Source: Cyathus striatus
Taxonomy: Eukaryota; Basidiomycota; Agaricomycetes; Agaricales; Nidulariaceae
Reading direction: 5' to 3'
Length of the DNA stretch: 64,000 nucleotides
Assembly: GCA_025738555.1 (NCBI GenBank)
Contig: JAOVFP010000011.1
Location: 2,666,001-2,730,000 of the forward strand
Of the stretch, positions 39,410 to 51,190 are shown in pieces. The notes below the pieces were generated by a model that saw only the letters and a list, made by a program, of their open reading frames with translations, was not told where the DNA came from and did not search any database. The position numbers and the translations under genes were made by a program. The first letter of the stretch is position 1. Each line of letters starts with the position of its first letter.

Positions 39410-40961
39410 ACGTCCCAGGACCCTGGATAATCCCGCTTAAAGTTAGATACTAAATCAGCGGTTTTTGGCCAGTTATAGGGGGACAAAAATTAGAAAAAAT
39501 TCTCCGAATCTTAGGGGGATAGCGTATCTAGTGCAATATATATCGAGTTTATAGGGGGACACAGTATCTAAGATGTAGAATATTATTTAGGCTATTTATT
39601 CGATATTTTTATGGTTTTGGCGCATCATAAGTTGATTGGCTGCACTCAGAGCATGGGTTTTCTGCTCAAATATCGCTACATATGTCTCCGTAAATATGTT
39701 ATTGTGCATCTCTATGATAGAGGCACTTTGAGGAACAAGCTGAATGGATAAAGCCAAAATTTCAGAGATATGCAGCAGCTGGTATATGATCATACTGCGA
39801 CAAGCCAAACTGGGCTCCAGGTCCAAATATACCATAAAAGTGCCGGTGTCTAGCGTTTTCCGCCTTTCCCTGTGCCTTTCTCATACATCGTAATAACCGT
39901 AATAAATTATTAGCTATCATAAGCAGCCACACAATTCTAATAATTTTTACGAGACAACAGGTAATGGTATCTATACAAGGTCTAAAGTTGAGAGCGCTGA
40001 TGTAGGAACTAATGCAGTATTTAAAGTGCATGAGAGACTTGTCCGCCGGATAAGCTCGTCGGACACGATATCAGGAACATCTTTATAGATCTTTCCAGTT
40101 CCAATCCAACTCCGTGAGTAATATACCTGTGGAAGTGTATTCAACATAACTATCCTATAAAAATTCTTGCTTGTAGCGGATTGGTTAGAATTTGTATAGC
40201 AATTGTACACAAGAAGATAATCATGAAGTGATACAAACCAATATGAAAATGTGTAGGTGTGAAAACTTTCTTTGAGACTCAATGAAGCAGACTGGCTTTT
40301 CATTCAAACTATTATGTTTATATGCAAAAGTGAGACCAAGTTCAGACATTACACAAGATAGACTGAGGCATAATTAAACAGGCAGTGAGTGTTTGAAGAC
40401 ACTTGCTGAGAGATAAACTAAGATAGAATATGCAATGAACCGAAATTAGTTTGAATTTGATAATGGAAAACGCTACCCTCAAGTTTTGTACTGTGTTATT
40501 CTATAGGTAATATTGAGGATAAGTGTTTTTCTGCTGTGTTTGATATCGGGTGATGAACGAGCCCACAGGAGAGCGAGAGCGCGTAGCGATTCGCAGTATG
40601 CCTCGGTTAATGTGACTTGGATAGAGAAAATACGTACATGAGGCATAGCTATGATAGCCCTTACAGACAGCTGGGGGGTGCATAATGAGAGACATAACTT
40701 CAGAAAGCACAGCAAAAATTTTGACGTGTCAAGTGTGGTAGTGCTGTAGGTGTAACTAGGGGATGCGTATCTAACCATTTCGAAATACTGCCATTTGTAG
40801 GGGGATGCTTTGCAGGGCGCTTAACTCAACTTCGTGGGAAAAAATAAGGGCTCGATGGGGGGATACCTGCCAAAGTGTATCCAACCTTTCTGAAATTTCT
40901 AGCCGTTTATAAGGGGATACGTATTTAACATTTAGCGGGATTATCCAGGGTCCTGACGTCC
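39410..40961. mobile_element. DNA transposon with CAGGACCCTGG ends
   Basis: The left end at 39416 and the inverted right end at 40955 share CAGGACCCTGGATAATCC and continue similar for about 40 bp. The 6 bp repeat ACGTCC flanks it (39410-39415, 40956-40961). Several AGGGGGA/AGGGGAT subterminal repeats lie inside each end (for example 39475, 39515, 39553 left; 40757, 40798, 40902 right), as in elements whose transposase binds many subterminal sites. The interior minus strand has short frames at 39596-39835, 39762-40031 and 39971-40303 that may be remnants of one protein; I recognise no domain. Superfamily uncertain. Confidence 0.75.
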
Positions 40962-42201
40962 CCACAACCCTTACCTATAAGCATACTCCCTCGAACCTTA
41001 ACATATAACACTTCTTTCACATGCACTGAATCTGGATCAGGGCTTGTTTACGACGAACCATCTAGAAGATAAAACCGTATTCTAATTTGATTCTTGTTGT
41101 CGCCACAAATTCCCACAATTGGTGAGTTAGCCAGCCGCCACACTCCTTATACTCCATCCTTATACTCTACTAACATATAGCTGATGGGCTCTTCGACTTG
41201 TCGTCGCCACCCCCTTGCAATATACATCATGCAACGGCTAACTTTACACCTTGCACTTGCTCTTCACCAACGGAGCACTTAACCCAGCAATCGTTGGCTC
41301 GCAGTTCGGACGGGTACAATTTGCAGCACCTCGCCGTGCACTCGAACACAGTGGACAGCCTCGAATGGTGGAGCACTCGAGCTAAGTTCTATGGAGTGCG
41401 CATCTGTGCGCATGTGGAAAATAGTGCTCAGCGGCAGGACAGGATACCGAGGGACGTAGCGGTTGAGCCGAAGAGCTTTGGTGCGTGGAGAAGGTATTAC
41501 TAGTGAATGAGAGCGACGCGAAGAAGGGTGTACTTACGCGGTCTCGTTCTTCCGTTTTTTAATGTTTATAATGTCATTCATAGCGCAATACCACTGAGAT
41601 TTTCATCTCTTAAATCCTACCCACTATCGTCTTAGTTGCTCATTTTCACAATTCCCAGCCTTTTCTTTCTGCTGGCATTCGCCGAGATTCTGTGGAATGA
41701 ACCATGAACGATATGTCCCTAGGTACGTACTCTGTATAAGTCTCACGGAGATCACTGTAGGCAAGTAAGTAAATCCGTTCCGTTTTCGTGTTACAGATCT
41801 CGTTAACGCTATATATTAGGATTCTTGCTATAAGAACCACAGCCTCGAAGCGTTCCATCTCAACTAGGTCCCACCAACTACATACATTAAAATCCAACGA
41901 CTTACAATGCTGTTGAACGTTGAGCTAACGTTCTTCTCATACAGTTCACTTTGCGTTTACCCTGCGGGTCTCACTCTCGTTATGATATTTACGATATTAC
42001 AGCACTACATTAATCAAAATAGGCTCTCTACTCTCTATTTCACTACAGGACGACGGTAAACAAGGTGAACACGACTCTACACAATAATATCAGGTCAGTA
42101 ATACGAAAAGTAAGTTTGCCACACAAGTCACTGAGGCTTATTGTCTTTTTCGGTTTTTATGGTAAAATCGTAAATCGTCCCGTAACCGACGGACTTATGT
42201 G
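40962..42201. other. Intergenic; degenerate copy of a secreted-protein gene
   Basis: At 41800-41870 (minus strand) the sequence matches 44630-44700 (shared TAGCAAG.ATCCTAA.ATATA and CTTCGAGG) but the frame is altered (41646-41897). It looks like a decayed duplicate of the small secreted protein at 44.4 kb. Nothing else recognised. Confidence 0.45.
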
Positions 42202-42258
42202 TTATTTCTGTAGCTTTTTATGAAGCTTTTTCATGATATATTTAATGTCGTTCCGTAT

Positions 42259-43640
42259 AAGTTGCTCATGATCGAAAGATGCCCACTCTGCCATTGTGCA
42301 GGATGATAATGACTCATCTGACGTTGTTATCTACACGGATGGGTCAGGTTTTAAGAATAAAATTGGGGCATCAGCGGTTTTATACCGCAGAGGCCACAGG
42401 GTGGATAGTCTGCGGTACCAGCTGGGACGTGACTCTAAATATGTAGTTTACAATGCAGAAAGTCTTGGACTTCTACTGGGAGCACGCCTCCTGTCTTTAC
42501 AACACCACTTCTCCAGTGTTACATTTGCTGTTGATGCTCAGTCCTCTCTACAGGCATCAACAAGCCACTACTCTCACTCAGGGCAGTATATTACGGATGA
42601 ATTTGTGAAATTGATATCACAGAAGTCACTTCAGGATGTACAGATTACGCTTCGCTGGGTTCCGGGTCACTGCAATGTCGCGGGAAACGAGGCAGCTGAT
42701 AAAGAGGCAAAAGCGGCAGCGGAGGTTGGTTCTGACCCTCGGGCTGCTGACTTCCGATATCTGCAACGCCCCCTCCCTGCAACTAAGTCGGCACTCTGTG
42801 CAGGGTACCGACGCCGCCTTCGCGAAGCTGCTCACACAGTATGGAAGTCCTCACCAAGCCATGCACGAATTAGCCGGAATATCCCCTCCAAACCGGCTAA
42901 ATATTTCTCTTCCCTCTTACTTTCTGTCCCCAGTAAGCTTACGAGTCTCCTCACACAGCTAGTCATTGGGCATATAGCTTTGCACAAACACCTCCACCGC
43001 ATAGGGAAGTCCGACTCCCCTCTTTGCAAGAGATGTCGGTTACAGGCCCCGGAGACTGTCGACCACTTTCTTCTTCGATGCCCAGCCTACACCATTCAAC
43101 GCCAAGCCCTTACAGCAGTATGTGCCCCCCGTGGCCAGCAACTATACCTCAACCGGATTCTCTCAGACATAGATCACATACCTGCGTTCATCGCTTTTGT
43201 CAATGCCTCTGGCCGCCTTTATCAAGTTTTCGGCACCATCCCCCTTTGGAGTCCACCGGAGGAGCAGTGATGCTGGGAACGCGGATTGAATGTAGAGGAT
43301 TTGGAATGTCATGGATACGACCCGCCTGTGGAGACATACCATGTTGTGCACATAAACAAGCCATCGACACAGGCTCTGCCTGTATACCTCCAGGGCTCAC
43401 ACCTGCATTGCAGGGTCCCTCTTATACTTACCTCCTGGTGCTTCCCCTGCGGGGGTGGTATCCCCGAGTTCATACCGCTGCCGGTTTTTCTCTTTCTCAT
43501 ATGATACATTTACTTTACAATTACTTTACACTCCAGTAGGTAGTAGCTGCCCCTGGGCAGTCATAGCACTGTCATGACATATGGCCTGCCACAACCGACA
43601 ATAAACTATGGATTAAAAATAAATAAAAAAGTTGCTCATG
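42259..43640 (+). mobile_element. 5'-truncated non-LTR retrotransposon (LINE)
   Basis: The insert 42271-43628 ends in an A-rich tail (ATTAAAAATAAATAAAAAA) and is flanked by the 12 bp duplication AAGTTGCTCATG (42259-42270; 43629-43640). It is open from its first bases, so truncation falls within the coding region, as expected of target-primed reverse transcription. Confidence 0.92.
42272..43270 (+). pseudogene. C-terminal RNase H region of a LINE polyprotein
   Basis: This is the 3' end of a LINE ORF2; endonuclease and reverse transcriptase are missing. RNase H residues are visible in order: D in VVIYTDGSG, E in YNAESLGLLLG, D in FAVDAQSS, and the RWVPGHCNVAGNEAADKEAK block. A Cys/His cluster follows (CKRCRLQAPETVDHFLLRCP), typical of the tail of Tad- or jockey-like fungal LINEs. 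The frame is intact to TGA at 43268-43270, but without the other domains it cannot move by itself. A 3' untranslated part of about 360 bp precedes the A-rich tail. Confidence 0.92.
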
Positions 43641-44391
43641 GGTTCGGAGCTGATCCAAAAAGCCCATAATCCATGTTGCAATGTCATCCGGAATCTTTGT
43701 ATTTGGATCAAACGAAAGATATAGAGATGTTACCAGAATTGCAGAAAATGCTGTTTTGGCGCATTTAGCTATAGTATCCCTAGGCGTGGATTCTGGCTAA
43801 CATATATGTGCGGCTTTCTGTTGGCATACTCATGACATCCGAGTCACCTGTGAATCGGAATATGAAGAGATACAACCACTGTGATTCATCTAGGCCAAGT
43901 AACGCGGAGTCAGGAAGCCCATTGGGGTCATTATAGTTGGGACAGCCTGGGATTTATTGTATTCTTCTTACCCGATTTCCTTTATCATTGTCTGTTATAT
44001 ACACTTCAAAATAGTACTGCATCTCCACTCCCGGAGGACAGGAACTCGAAAGTCCAATATACAAGTTATTTGGCTTTAACTTAGAAAGCGTCAGGTTGAC
44101 CCTCTTGTCACTAGTGGATTTGAAATCTGTCCTGTATGAGGTATTAGTATTGGTTTTTCATCAATATAGTATAAAAATACAAAATATTGATCTTTCGTCA
44201 GACATGTTGAAGACTTGGGAGGATGCAGATGAAATTTGGAGGATGTAGGGGGGATTTGGTAGGTTTATTGTACTAAATATATACCGCTGGTTTCGGCCAG
44301 CCTTTATAGTCCCAACATTAGACGTTCATGACACAATACCGCCACACTACTTATACTGTAGTAAATGGGCTGTGTGAACTGACAGCTATTT

Positions 44392-44778
44392 CTACAACGT
44401 GCACATGCTGTACACGCCTGCGGCGGACCCATCAATGACTGGCGATTCGCAGGAGTACAACTCGCTGTTGCACCCGAGAAGCATTATGCCGTTGCTGTAC
44501 ATCCCCCGCTGCTCATCACAGAGGAAAGCTACAATTTGAAGGGGCACACGATCTAAATAGAAGGACTCAGCCGAAGGGCTGCGTTTTGTGAAAGAGGGCG
44601 CTGAAGTATTGTTGATATAAGTGGGCGATCTTGAGGCCGTTGATGCTATAGTATATGTTAGGATGCTTGCTACTAGAGCCGCAGCCCACACCCTCGAAGT
44701 GCTAACGACTAACAATGTATTACTTAGTTCAAATTTATCCAAACTGTATTCTAAATAGTTTACCGATCTATTATACAA
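44392..44778 (-). CDS. Small secreted cysteine-containing protein (start uncertain)
   Basis: An open frame whose central part has a signal-peptide-like segment (VWAAALVASILTYTIASTAS) followed by a polar region with four cysteines (FLCDEQRG; LLGCNSELYSCESP; YSMCTL). The leftmost ATG (44778) overlaps the stop of the next gene on the same strand by 19 bp, so the true start or a short 5' exon is unclear. A decayed duplicate is at 41.65-41.9 kb. No recognised family. Confidence 0.5.
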   Translation of the reverse strand: MYNRSVNYLEYSLDKFELSNTLLVVSTSRVWAAALVASILTYTIASTASRSPTYINNTSAPSFTKRSPSAESFYLDRVPLQIVAFLCDEQRGMYSNGIMLLGCNSELYSCESPVIDGSAAGVYSMCTL

Positions 44779-45368
44779 TGCGCTACCGAATGCTGAGATA
44801 TCTTACTCAACCCATTCAAAAGTCCAATATGTTCCAACAAGAATAAGTAAAAGTTCACACACCCATCCAAAGCTCCAAGCGTCGCTGTAACCGCCTGCCA
44901 GCTACTAAATAACGTCTTGAGATGCACAATCTCTAGAATTGCTATCCAGTCGGTTGGATGCAAACTACAAACGCCATTCTTGACATAGCAACCAGGATGA
45001 CTGTTGAATGCCCTATCGTTCAAAGCTTCACATGTTGAGTCGGCGGTCGAGGTATCCAGGGCGTCAGGAACGAGTGTCCGCTGAAGACATTGCATGGTAT
45101 CCAACATCCATTTTTGACCTTGAGGAGACAACTTGTTGCGCTGTTCGCTGAATTTCAGACAGAACTTCTGACCATATCCTAGTGGGTATCCAGAGTTTCC
45201 ACAGTGGTATCGTTGTTCTAGACAGTCGGCGTAGAATCTACACTGATCCCTTGGAGGATTAGCGCATTCTGAAGCAGTAAGGGCGTGCTCCGAGACTTTA
45301 GGTGCGTCGATGGACGCCACAGCGCCTGTTATTGTACATGCCACGACAAGCGACACGATGACAAGCAT
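44760..45368 (-). CDS. Secreted cysteine-rich protein
   Basis: The ATG at 45368 gives 202 residues with a signal peptide (LVIVSLVVACTITGAVAS). The mature part has a regular cysteine pattern: CANPPRDQCRFYADCLEQRYHC, GYPLGYGQKFC, MQCLQRTL, TCEALN, GCYVKNGVC (quoted in pieces). The GYPLGYGQKFC and CYVKNGVCSL blocks look conserved, and I recall similar uncharacterised fungal secreted proteins, but I cannot name a domain. A possible upstream leader exon (about 45450) ends in a good donor. Likely extracellular; role unknown. Confidence 0.75.
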   Translation of the reverse strand: MLVIVSLVVACTITGAVASIDAPKVSEHALTASECANPPRDQCRFYADCLEQRYHCGNSGYPLGYGQKFCLKFSEQRNKLSPQGQKWMLDTMQCLQRTLVPDALDTSTADSTCEALNDRAFNSHPGCYVKNGVCSLHPTDWIAILEIVHLKTLFSSWQAVTATLGALDGCVNFYLFLLEHIGLLNGLSKISQHSVAHCIIDR

Positions 45369-45992
45369 ATCAGCAAACTTTAGCCTATAAAGAAGCAGAA
45401 TTAGTTAGCACACAAACTGGATAACACTGTAGGGGCATCATATACCTGAGACTCATAGAGCGATTGCTATTGATGAATACGTTGAACATTATGAAATCTT
45501 GGTAAAGCAGTCACTCAAAGCAAAAGCGAATAAGCTGTGTGCCCTTGTGTGTGAACCTTTTATAAGCACGAATCAACGGTCTATTTATGTACAAAGATGA
45601 TGACGTCAGCCACTTCAACAGCAGATGCTGTTCCAAGTAACCTCAGTTAAAGTGCCGCAGCAAGTCATCCGAGTCGACTACTCTTACATCCGTGGAGTTA
45701 CAGTAATTACAGAAATATAACTTCAAAGTCTGAAGGAAACAAAAAATTTCCCCGCTGTAATTTCAGATTGACCTTAGGGCCTAGGCTCGGACGTGCGGGC
45801 CGGCCCAGTACCATTAACAATCTCGTGAGTTCAGAATCACATCCCATGGCCTCGTTACCGTCTGTCTCCTCTTGAAGTTTTGCTTTTGAACTACACAATG
45901 TCAAAATTAATTTAAAGTAAATCGTATTATCCCAATCCATGTGTAGTATGGTAAAACACACTGATGTTACTACCAACCAATTTGGCTCAGTA

Positions 45993-46944
45993 TTAAAGCG
46001 TCCCAAACGTCATCGGACGAGATGATGGACCCGCTTCTTCTGGTGGTGGAGCCAAGTTCGTAGCTCTAGAAGTAAATGGCTGAGATTCCGAGCTATTAGA
46101 AACTTGTCGAGGTATAGAAGCAGAAGGTTCCCTTTTAATCATTTGATTATCTCCACTCGTTAATCTACCAGCTTCTATGATATGTGCATCTTGATGATTA
46201 TTTCCGCTCTTTTCTGCGTTCTGGAATTTGAAGATAGGGAAGTATCGAGAGAATGCTGCACCACTTTCGCCATTTTATCTGCTTGTCGAAATGATCGCAT
46301 GCCCTGCAGGTATCGTTAACGATCATAGTCGACTTGGAATTAAAAAGATCCGAGAGAGTTGGCGGATGTCTTACGAAGTAATGGTAAAACTTGTACAAAA
46401 TGAAAGGAGCGTACAGCTGACACTACACCTTTATCATGTGAAAGCATAAAAATATCTTCTTGAGTAGAGGCATTGGTGGCATTGCGTTCGCAGGATATGA
46501 TGGCTATCCATGGTGTTGTAGCATCACAGTATTGACATGTTAGGAATGTCACCAGGAAATGTGTTAGGATTATGTAAAGTTGCAAGTGTAGCATATAGAT
46601 GGTAGAAGGGCAGTGGAAGATGGGTTGTGGTCAAGCTTCAATCTCATGAGTTGTTCAAGGGCGACTCCGACACATGAAAGACACTGAGCAAAGGGATAAA
46701 AACCGGAGGAAAGAAGAACATGGACTTGCCTGAACCTGCACAAGATACATATCATACATGTGGATACCACCAAACCTTCTAGCTGATCGTACCTGATTCG
46801 CATGTAAAGTTGATCTAAGTATATATCCTGATGTATCACTTGTAGTAAGTACGGAAGCTGAAGGACGGCCGATAAAAACCGATTTGGTTTACTTATGGGC
46901 ACCCTGATTATTGGAGAGTAATCAACAGTCCACGCCCTATTCAA
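45993..46944 (-). CDS. Putative multi-exon membrane protein (incomplete model)
   Basis: Coding-like pieces on the minus strand suggest one gene. A hydrophobic exon (LYIILTHFLVTFLTCQYCD, then WIAIISCERNATNAS) is preceded by a cysteine-bearing segment (FAQCLSCVGVALEQLMRL). A last exon reads SRYFPIFKFQNAEKSGNN and a Ser/Pro-rich tail ending RPMTFGTL, TAA at 45993-45995. The N-terminal start and inner exon borders could not be fixed. No family recognised. The hydrophilic tail after hydrophobic segments would fit a membrane protein with a cytoplasmic C terminus. Confidence 0.45.
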
Positions 46945-47062
46945 CTTTTTTGATTCACTACAAACGGTCGATAACTCGATAGTTTATCAATGGTGACATG
47001 ATGTCTGTAGGAATTACAGAGAACCTCGTTCATCCTACCTATATATGTACCGCTCAAGTCAC

Positions 47063-49260
47063 CTATTTTTTTGCATTGAAACAAGGTAGCCATTCATCTA
47101 GTGCCATCTGGAAGAAACCGATACCAGCGAAGAACGGCTCCTGTGAAACAGGACTGTAGAACCCGACCGTCTTGAAGTCAGAATGGTTTGCATCAGGAAT
47201 AAGGAGCACCCTCATATCTGAGACATGGACCATATTTGCATATGTGATCCCAAAGAACGATGACTCGTCAGAAGGAGCCTTGTTACAACTATGTAGACGC
47301 ATCAGAAACACAGTAACTCGCGAAGGGAGTCCACATACGCTGGAATAGACACTGATGGTTTTCGCATAGGAGCATTTGATTCAATAGAAGCCAATCCCAT
47401 TGTCCTCCAAGGGTCGACTACAATGGATGATAAGCAATTTAAACGAGAAGAACATACTTGAATGCGTACATTCACCATTGCTGAACATCACATTGCTTGG
47501 ATTCATATGCCATCCACCATACTTATTGACATGGTCGACATCCGGCGATGGTGGCAGACCCTTCGGAAACGTTGAGTTGCATTGCTGCTGGAATAGTTCA
47601 AGGGAGAGGAACGATGTTTCGATGGATAGTGGGTTTTTCGGGTCTCCCCTTTGATAAAACCCTACGACAATTGTGTAGAAGAGTCCAAACATGACAACCC
47701 ATGAAAACATACCATATTCGGAGCAATATTGCCACATCCAAGATCTGTCCTGCACAGGATCGTCTGGGTCTCCAGGAATAGAATCATAATCAATCTCGGC
47801 TAGCGCCACCAAAAACGCTTCGAATGCAGATACAACACCCTGTGATGAAACAATACCTCCTTCCAGAGGAAGAGATGTACGATTCTTAGTTTCCAGTATA
47901 TTGCAAAAAGGCAACAGAGACGCTCCAAAGCCATAGTACTAGGTAATATGTTTGAACGAGTGTTCCCACAGGAGATAACTAGAGAGCGAACCTGATAAAA
48001 GTCCAAAGGATCCATTAAAATCGACGCAGCGTCCACATTGCTAGTTTTTCTCGCTATATCCTTGGTCAGCCCTGCAGCTCCTGTGGTATTTCCACCTGGA
48101 CCACTGAGCCTTGCTTTCAAAAGCTCGAACTTCATGTCAGTGATCGCTGACTCGTTGTTTCCCTGCAGAGTATCATCAACATATCTACACAATAGATAAG
48201 GATACTTGAACAACTAAAAGATCTCACATGAAATACGCACCGTGTCACAGAAACCCAATCTGCAGAACAATTTCTTGTCAGGCTACGTTCCGCAGCTTTG
48301 TAATAGCTGCTCATATCAACTTGAGCTTGCACCGGTGCTGAAGATGCCCATGATGCGAATACAACCTCCGGATTACGGATACGTAAAAACGATGCTCGGA
48401 TGCCAGGATACGAGCCCCCTAGGAACACCCAAGGCGTCCCGCTTGGATGGACGGGAAAGTCGTTTGGAGCATTTCCTGATGTATGAACCTCCTGAGTCGA
48501 TGTTTGACGAAAAGAGTTCGCAAAGAACACTACGTCCTCGAGTGCCTGTTCTGTCGTTAGGAATTGCCATTGATTAGCCGTAGTATTGTCCTGGGAAGCA
48601 AGTGAGATTTCTGTTACTCCACCACCACCACAGAATCGGACTTACATTGATTGGAAAAGGGAGAGAGTCACCATAAAACCTATGTTCCCACAGAATAGCG
48701 AGTCCTTTGTATCTTTTGGCCAAGCGCATTACTGCCGAAAGTCCATGAAACTCCTGCATGTTGTTATTGTCGGTTAATATGATGACCTTGTTGTAAGATA
48801 AAGTAGTACCTGGAGGTAGTAAGGCAGTAACGGCTCCGCATTTTGTTCTCCGGAATCGAACACTTGAGGATCGTTAATGATTTTATTCGGGTAGAAATCA
48901 GGAATAAAGTTCACAGAAGACAGGGCCACCATTCTCATAGTAGGTGTCATTGATCCAATAGCGGTTTTTGAAAGAAGCTGAAGTCTTGTTAGTGAAATGA
49001 TCAATAGGAACCTGTTCGCAGAGATGATATTGTATTCTTAGATATAACGTTGAATATGATACTACACTTACATCTATAAACCGAGCTGGATTAGATATAG
49101 CGTTGAAACTTTCTGTATCAATATTTTCGAGCTTTTGCCTCGGAAAGGAACGCAAGAGCTTATGAGAAGGCCAGAGTGGGCTTTGGATTTCTATGCCTTG
49201 AAACGCATAGCTCAAAGCAAATGAAAGAAAAGTGACCACAGTTAGAGACAATATATGCAT
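47063..49260 (-). CDS. Serine peptidase of family S28 (Pro-Xaa carboxypeptidase type), secreted
   Basis: The ATG at 49260 gives a signal peptide (ILSLTVVTFLSFALSYAFQG). Several introns of about 60 nt are needed (first one 49071-49012). Successive blocks: VPIDHFTNKTSASFKNRYW, YYENGGPVF then LFDSGEQNAEPLLPYYL, RYKGLAILWEHRFYGDSLPF, the nucleophile motif GGSYPG, FASWASSAPVQAQVDM, and WMWQYCSEYG. The region VMFSNGE followed by DPW holds the acid aspartate, and LLIPDANHSDF the catalytic histidine; the protein ends CFNAKK. Family S28 enzymes cleave after proline in acid conditions, and fungi secrete them to digest proteins. All catalytic residues appear present and there is no obvious break. Confidence 0.9.
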
Positions 49261-50263
49261 GCTGTACTGTGAATCATCAAAGAATTCGGCTTTCTATCCT
49301 GATTATATATGATAGCAGCGGCATGTCTGCCATATGCGGCGAGCGACATGGTGTTGGAATAATGTCCCTGTTTAGACGATAAGGTTTATAATTATCGACA
49401 GTATTTGCTTCTATCACGAAATATATGGTCTTCTGTGCGCGTGGGCAAACATCCAAAGTATAGCAAAGCTGCTGCAAGGGCCGTCAGATGATGTCTGCTA
49501 AAAATACTGCGTAAGTCAGATACGTAGTTGCGAAGCTAAGGCCTGAAGTAGCACATGGCTAACCTTGTCCATTTATGTTAAAGTAAAGAACCCTTTATAA
49601 TTTATGTAGACTCTTTGAGAGAGAAAGTTCCATTGTATTTAAACTGAGATGAGAGCATTCGAGTCCCGGAGCAATACTACGGGAAAGCAGGGCAGGGGCA
49701 CGCGCGCGGACAACGTTGAACTCACGGATCCGTATAGTTCCGGCGTCACTTGAATCTGACGTTGAAACTTAGAACTCCGTTCTAACGGTTGGGTCACTAC
49801 AATTAGTCAAACTTATGAGTTGTGACAGACGTTCTTTAAACTTTTACTGGCTCGACCAAGTCGCCATGCAGCGAGTATCATCTCAAGCTCATAACAAAAA
49901 AAAATTATTTCGTTGAATTACTATACGAATTAGTATACGAGAAGCGTTGCTTATCTTAAATTCTCATACGTAGAGACACCGGCACCTCTCATCCTCCCGG
50001 GAGCTCGGAAAATACTTATCTACCAACAAATGGGCTTGCTATCGTAGTTGAAAATGATCATTGCAGCGACAAAGCCACACGCATGAATCCGGCTTTGGTT
50101 GAAAAATACTCCTCAGCCATCTAGATCCTTCCCACCATCGCATTCATTTTAACGACTCGATGGACCAAGAGCCAACCAAGAGCAAAGTGATCGATGCAAC
50201 ACCAAAGAATCCGGATTTCAAGTGAGGCATCACCATTACCGTATGTCGATTAATTCGTACATC
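49261..50263. other. Intergenic; no gene
   Basis: Upstream region of the S28 gene. I see no coding sequence. Confidence 0.4.
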
Positions 50264-50350
50264 GCCCGCCTAGCTCAATCGGATAGAGCGTCAGACTCTT
50301 ACTGAAACTAGGCGATCTGAAGGCTGCGAGTTCGACCCTCGCGGTGGGCT
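50264..50350 (+). tRNA. tRNA-Lys(CTT), third copy, longer intron
   Basis: Same mature sequence as the two copies at 16.3 and 21.4 kb. The intron is 13 nt (50302-50314, CTGAAACTAGGCG) instead of 10 nt. Confidence 0.95.
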
Positions 50351-50713
50351 AATATCTTTTTCTTCTCGCGTCTGTGTAATTCAAGTGAAGTGTTATGACA
50401 TGCAATCATGGTGTCGAATGTTGTTGTCTGCAAACGTATAAATGTGGTGCGAACGTTGTGACAGATCTTTTTTTAGTTGAAGTATGACATGAAATGGAAT
50501 CAGAAGACGAAAGAAGTAGACTAAGCTTTCGTCTAGCGGCTTATCAAGGAAGCAAAGATTGGTTTGAATGATTCTACTAAACGTATCTTGCATTTTAACG
50601 TATGGAATTGGAAATTATATCCGCTATAAGAGCCAAGAGGTTTCGATATATTTCTTAACAAATCTGCCGGTGACTAGTCACCTTCATCATTTGTCAAATT
50701 CGACTTAAGCAAA
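50351..50713. other. Intergenic; promoter of the next gene
   Basis: Nothing recognised beyond the upstream region of the small secreted protein. Confidence 0.4.
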
Positions 50714-51190
50714 ATGCCACATCCGATCGCACTTTTCGCTGTCCCATTCATTATTGGTGCTCGTCTTGCATTGGCCAACGTATCTCAAGTGCGTTGTGTT
50801 AGTTAGTGAAGTCGTTGTCACAGCATACTCACGTTTATCTAGGTTGGACAAGTCTCCCTTTGCACAGACTACGATCTCAACGGAGATTGTACCACATTCA
50901 ACGTTGTCCTCGGTGACTGCGTAAATTTACAGGGTGGGCTAGCGTTCCTAAACAGTCAACTAAGCAGTGTCGCAATCGAGAATACTATGACATGCGCATT
51001 CTTCTCGTGAGTCCGATTATAATATAGCGTACTCAGATTTACGTTCGTTGTCTAATTTTTATTATATAACTATAGGAATTTGGACTGTGTTTCCAATGAT
51101 GATTCGGACCATCTGGACCTAGGTCCAGGGTCATGGAATTTAAACACGTTTAATGATCAAGCCGTCGCATTTCAGTGTGACGGACTATAA
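50714..51190 (+). CDS. Small secreted protein, beta/gamma-crystallin-like
   Basis: Three exons (50714-50788, 50843-51006, 51076-51190) join in frame to 117 residues. A signal peptide (ALFAVPFIIGARLALA) is followed by VSLCTDYDLNGDCTTFNV, GDCVNL, TMTCAFFSNLDC, and a terminal AVAFQCDGL. The C.d.d..G.C....v..g.C.nL layout, with a repeat of the C.ff...C half, matches small secreted fungal proteins with a beta/gamma-crystallin-like fold; this is inferred from pattern only. Two introns of 54 and 69 nt have clean GTGCGT and GTGAGT donors. Extracellular; role unknown. Confidence 0.8.

Larger units (their letters stand above)
42202..44131 (-). pseudogene. Small-protein family member 4, split by a LINE and carrying a stop
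   Basis: Reading the minus strand across the LINE gives one frame: an acceptor at 44132, then NLTLSKLKPNNLYIGLSSS, YYFEVYITDNDKGN, an in-frame TAA at 43954-43956, NYNDPNGLPDSALLGLDES, a probable intron or shift near 43780, then FSAILVTSLYLSFDPNTK and ATWIMGFLDQLRTHEQL; the LINE sits in the last codons printed. Beyond it the frame continues IRNDIKYIMKKLHKKLQK to a TAA at 42202-42204. The W...FL..L helix near the C terminus and the ...VYIT.N..G strand align with members 1-3. At least two lesions make it a pseudogene. Confidence 0.6.

Noticed and set aside
43881..44084. Plus-strand 67-codon frame
   Set aside because: Antisense to family member 4, where the minus strand aligns with relatives.
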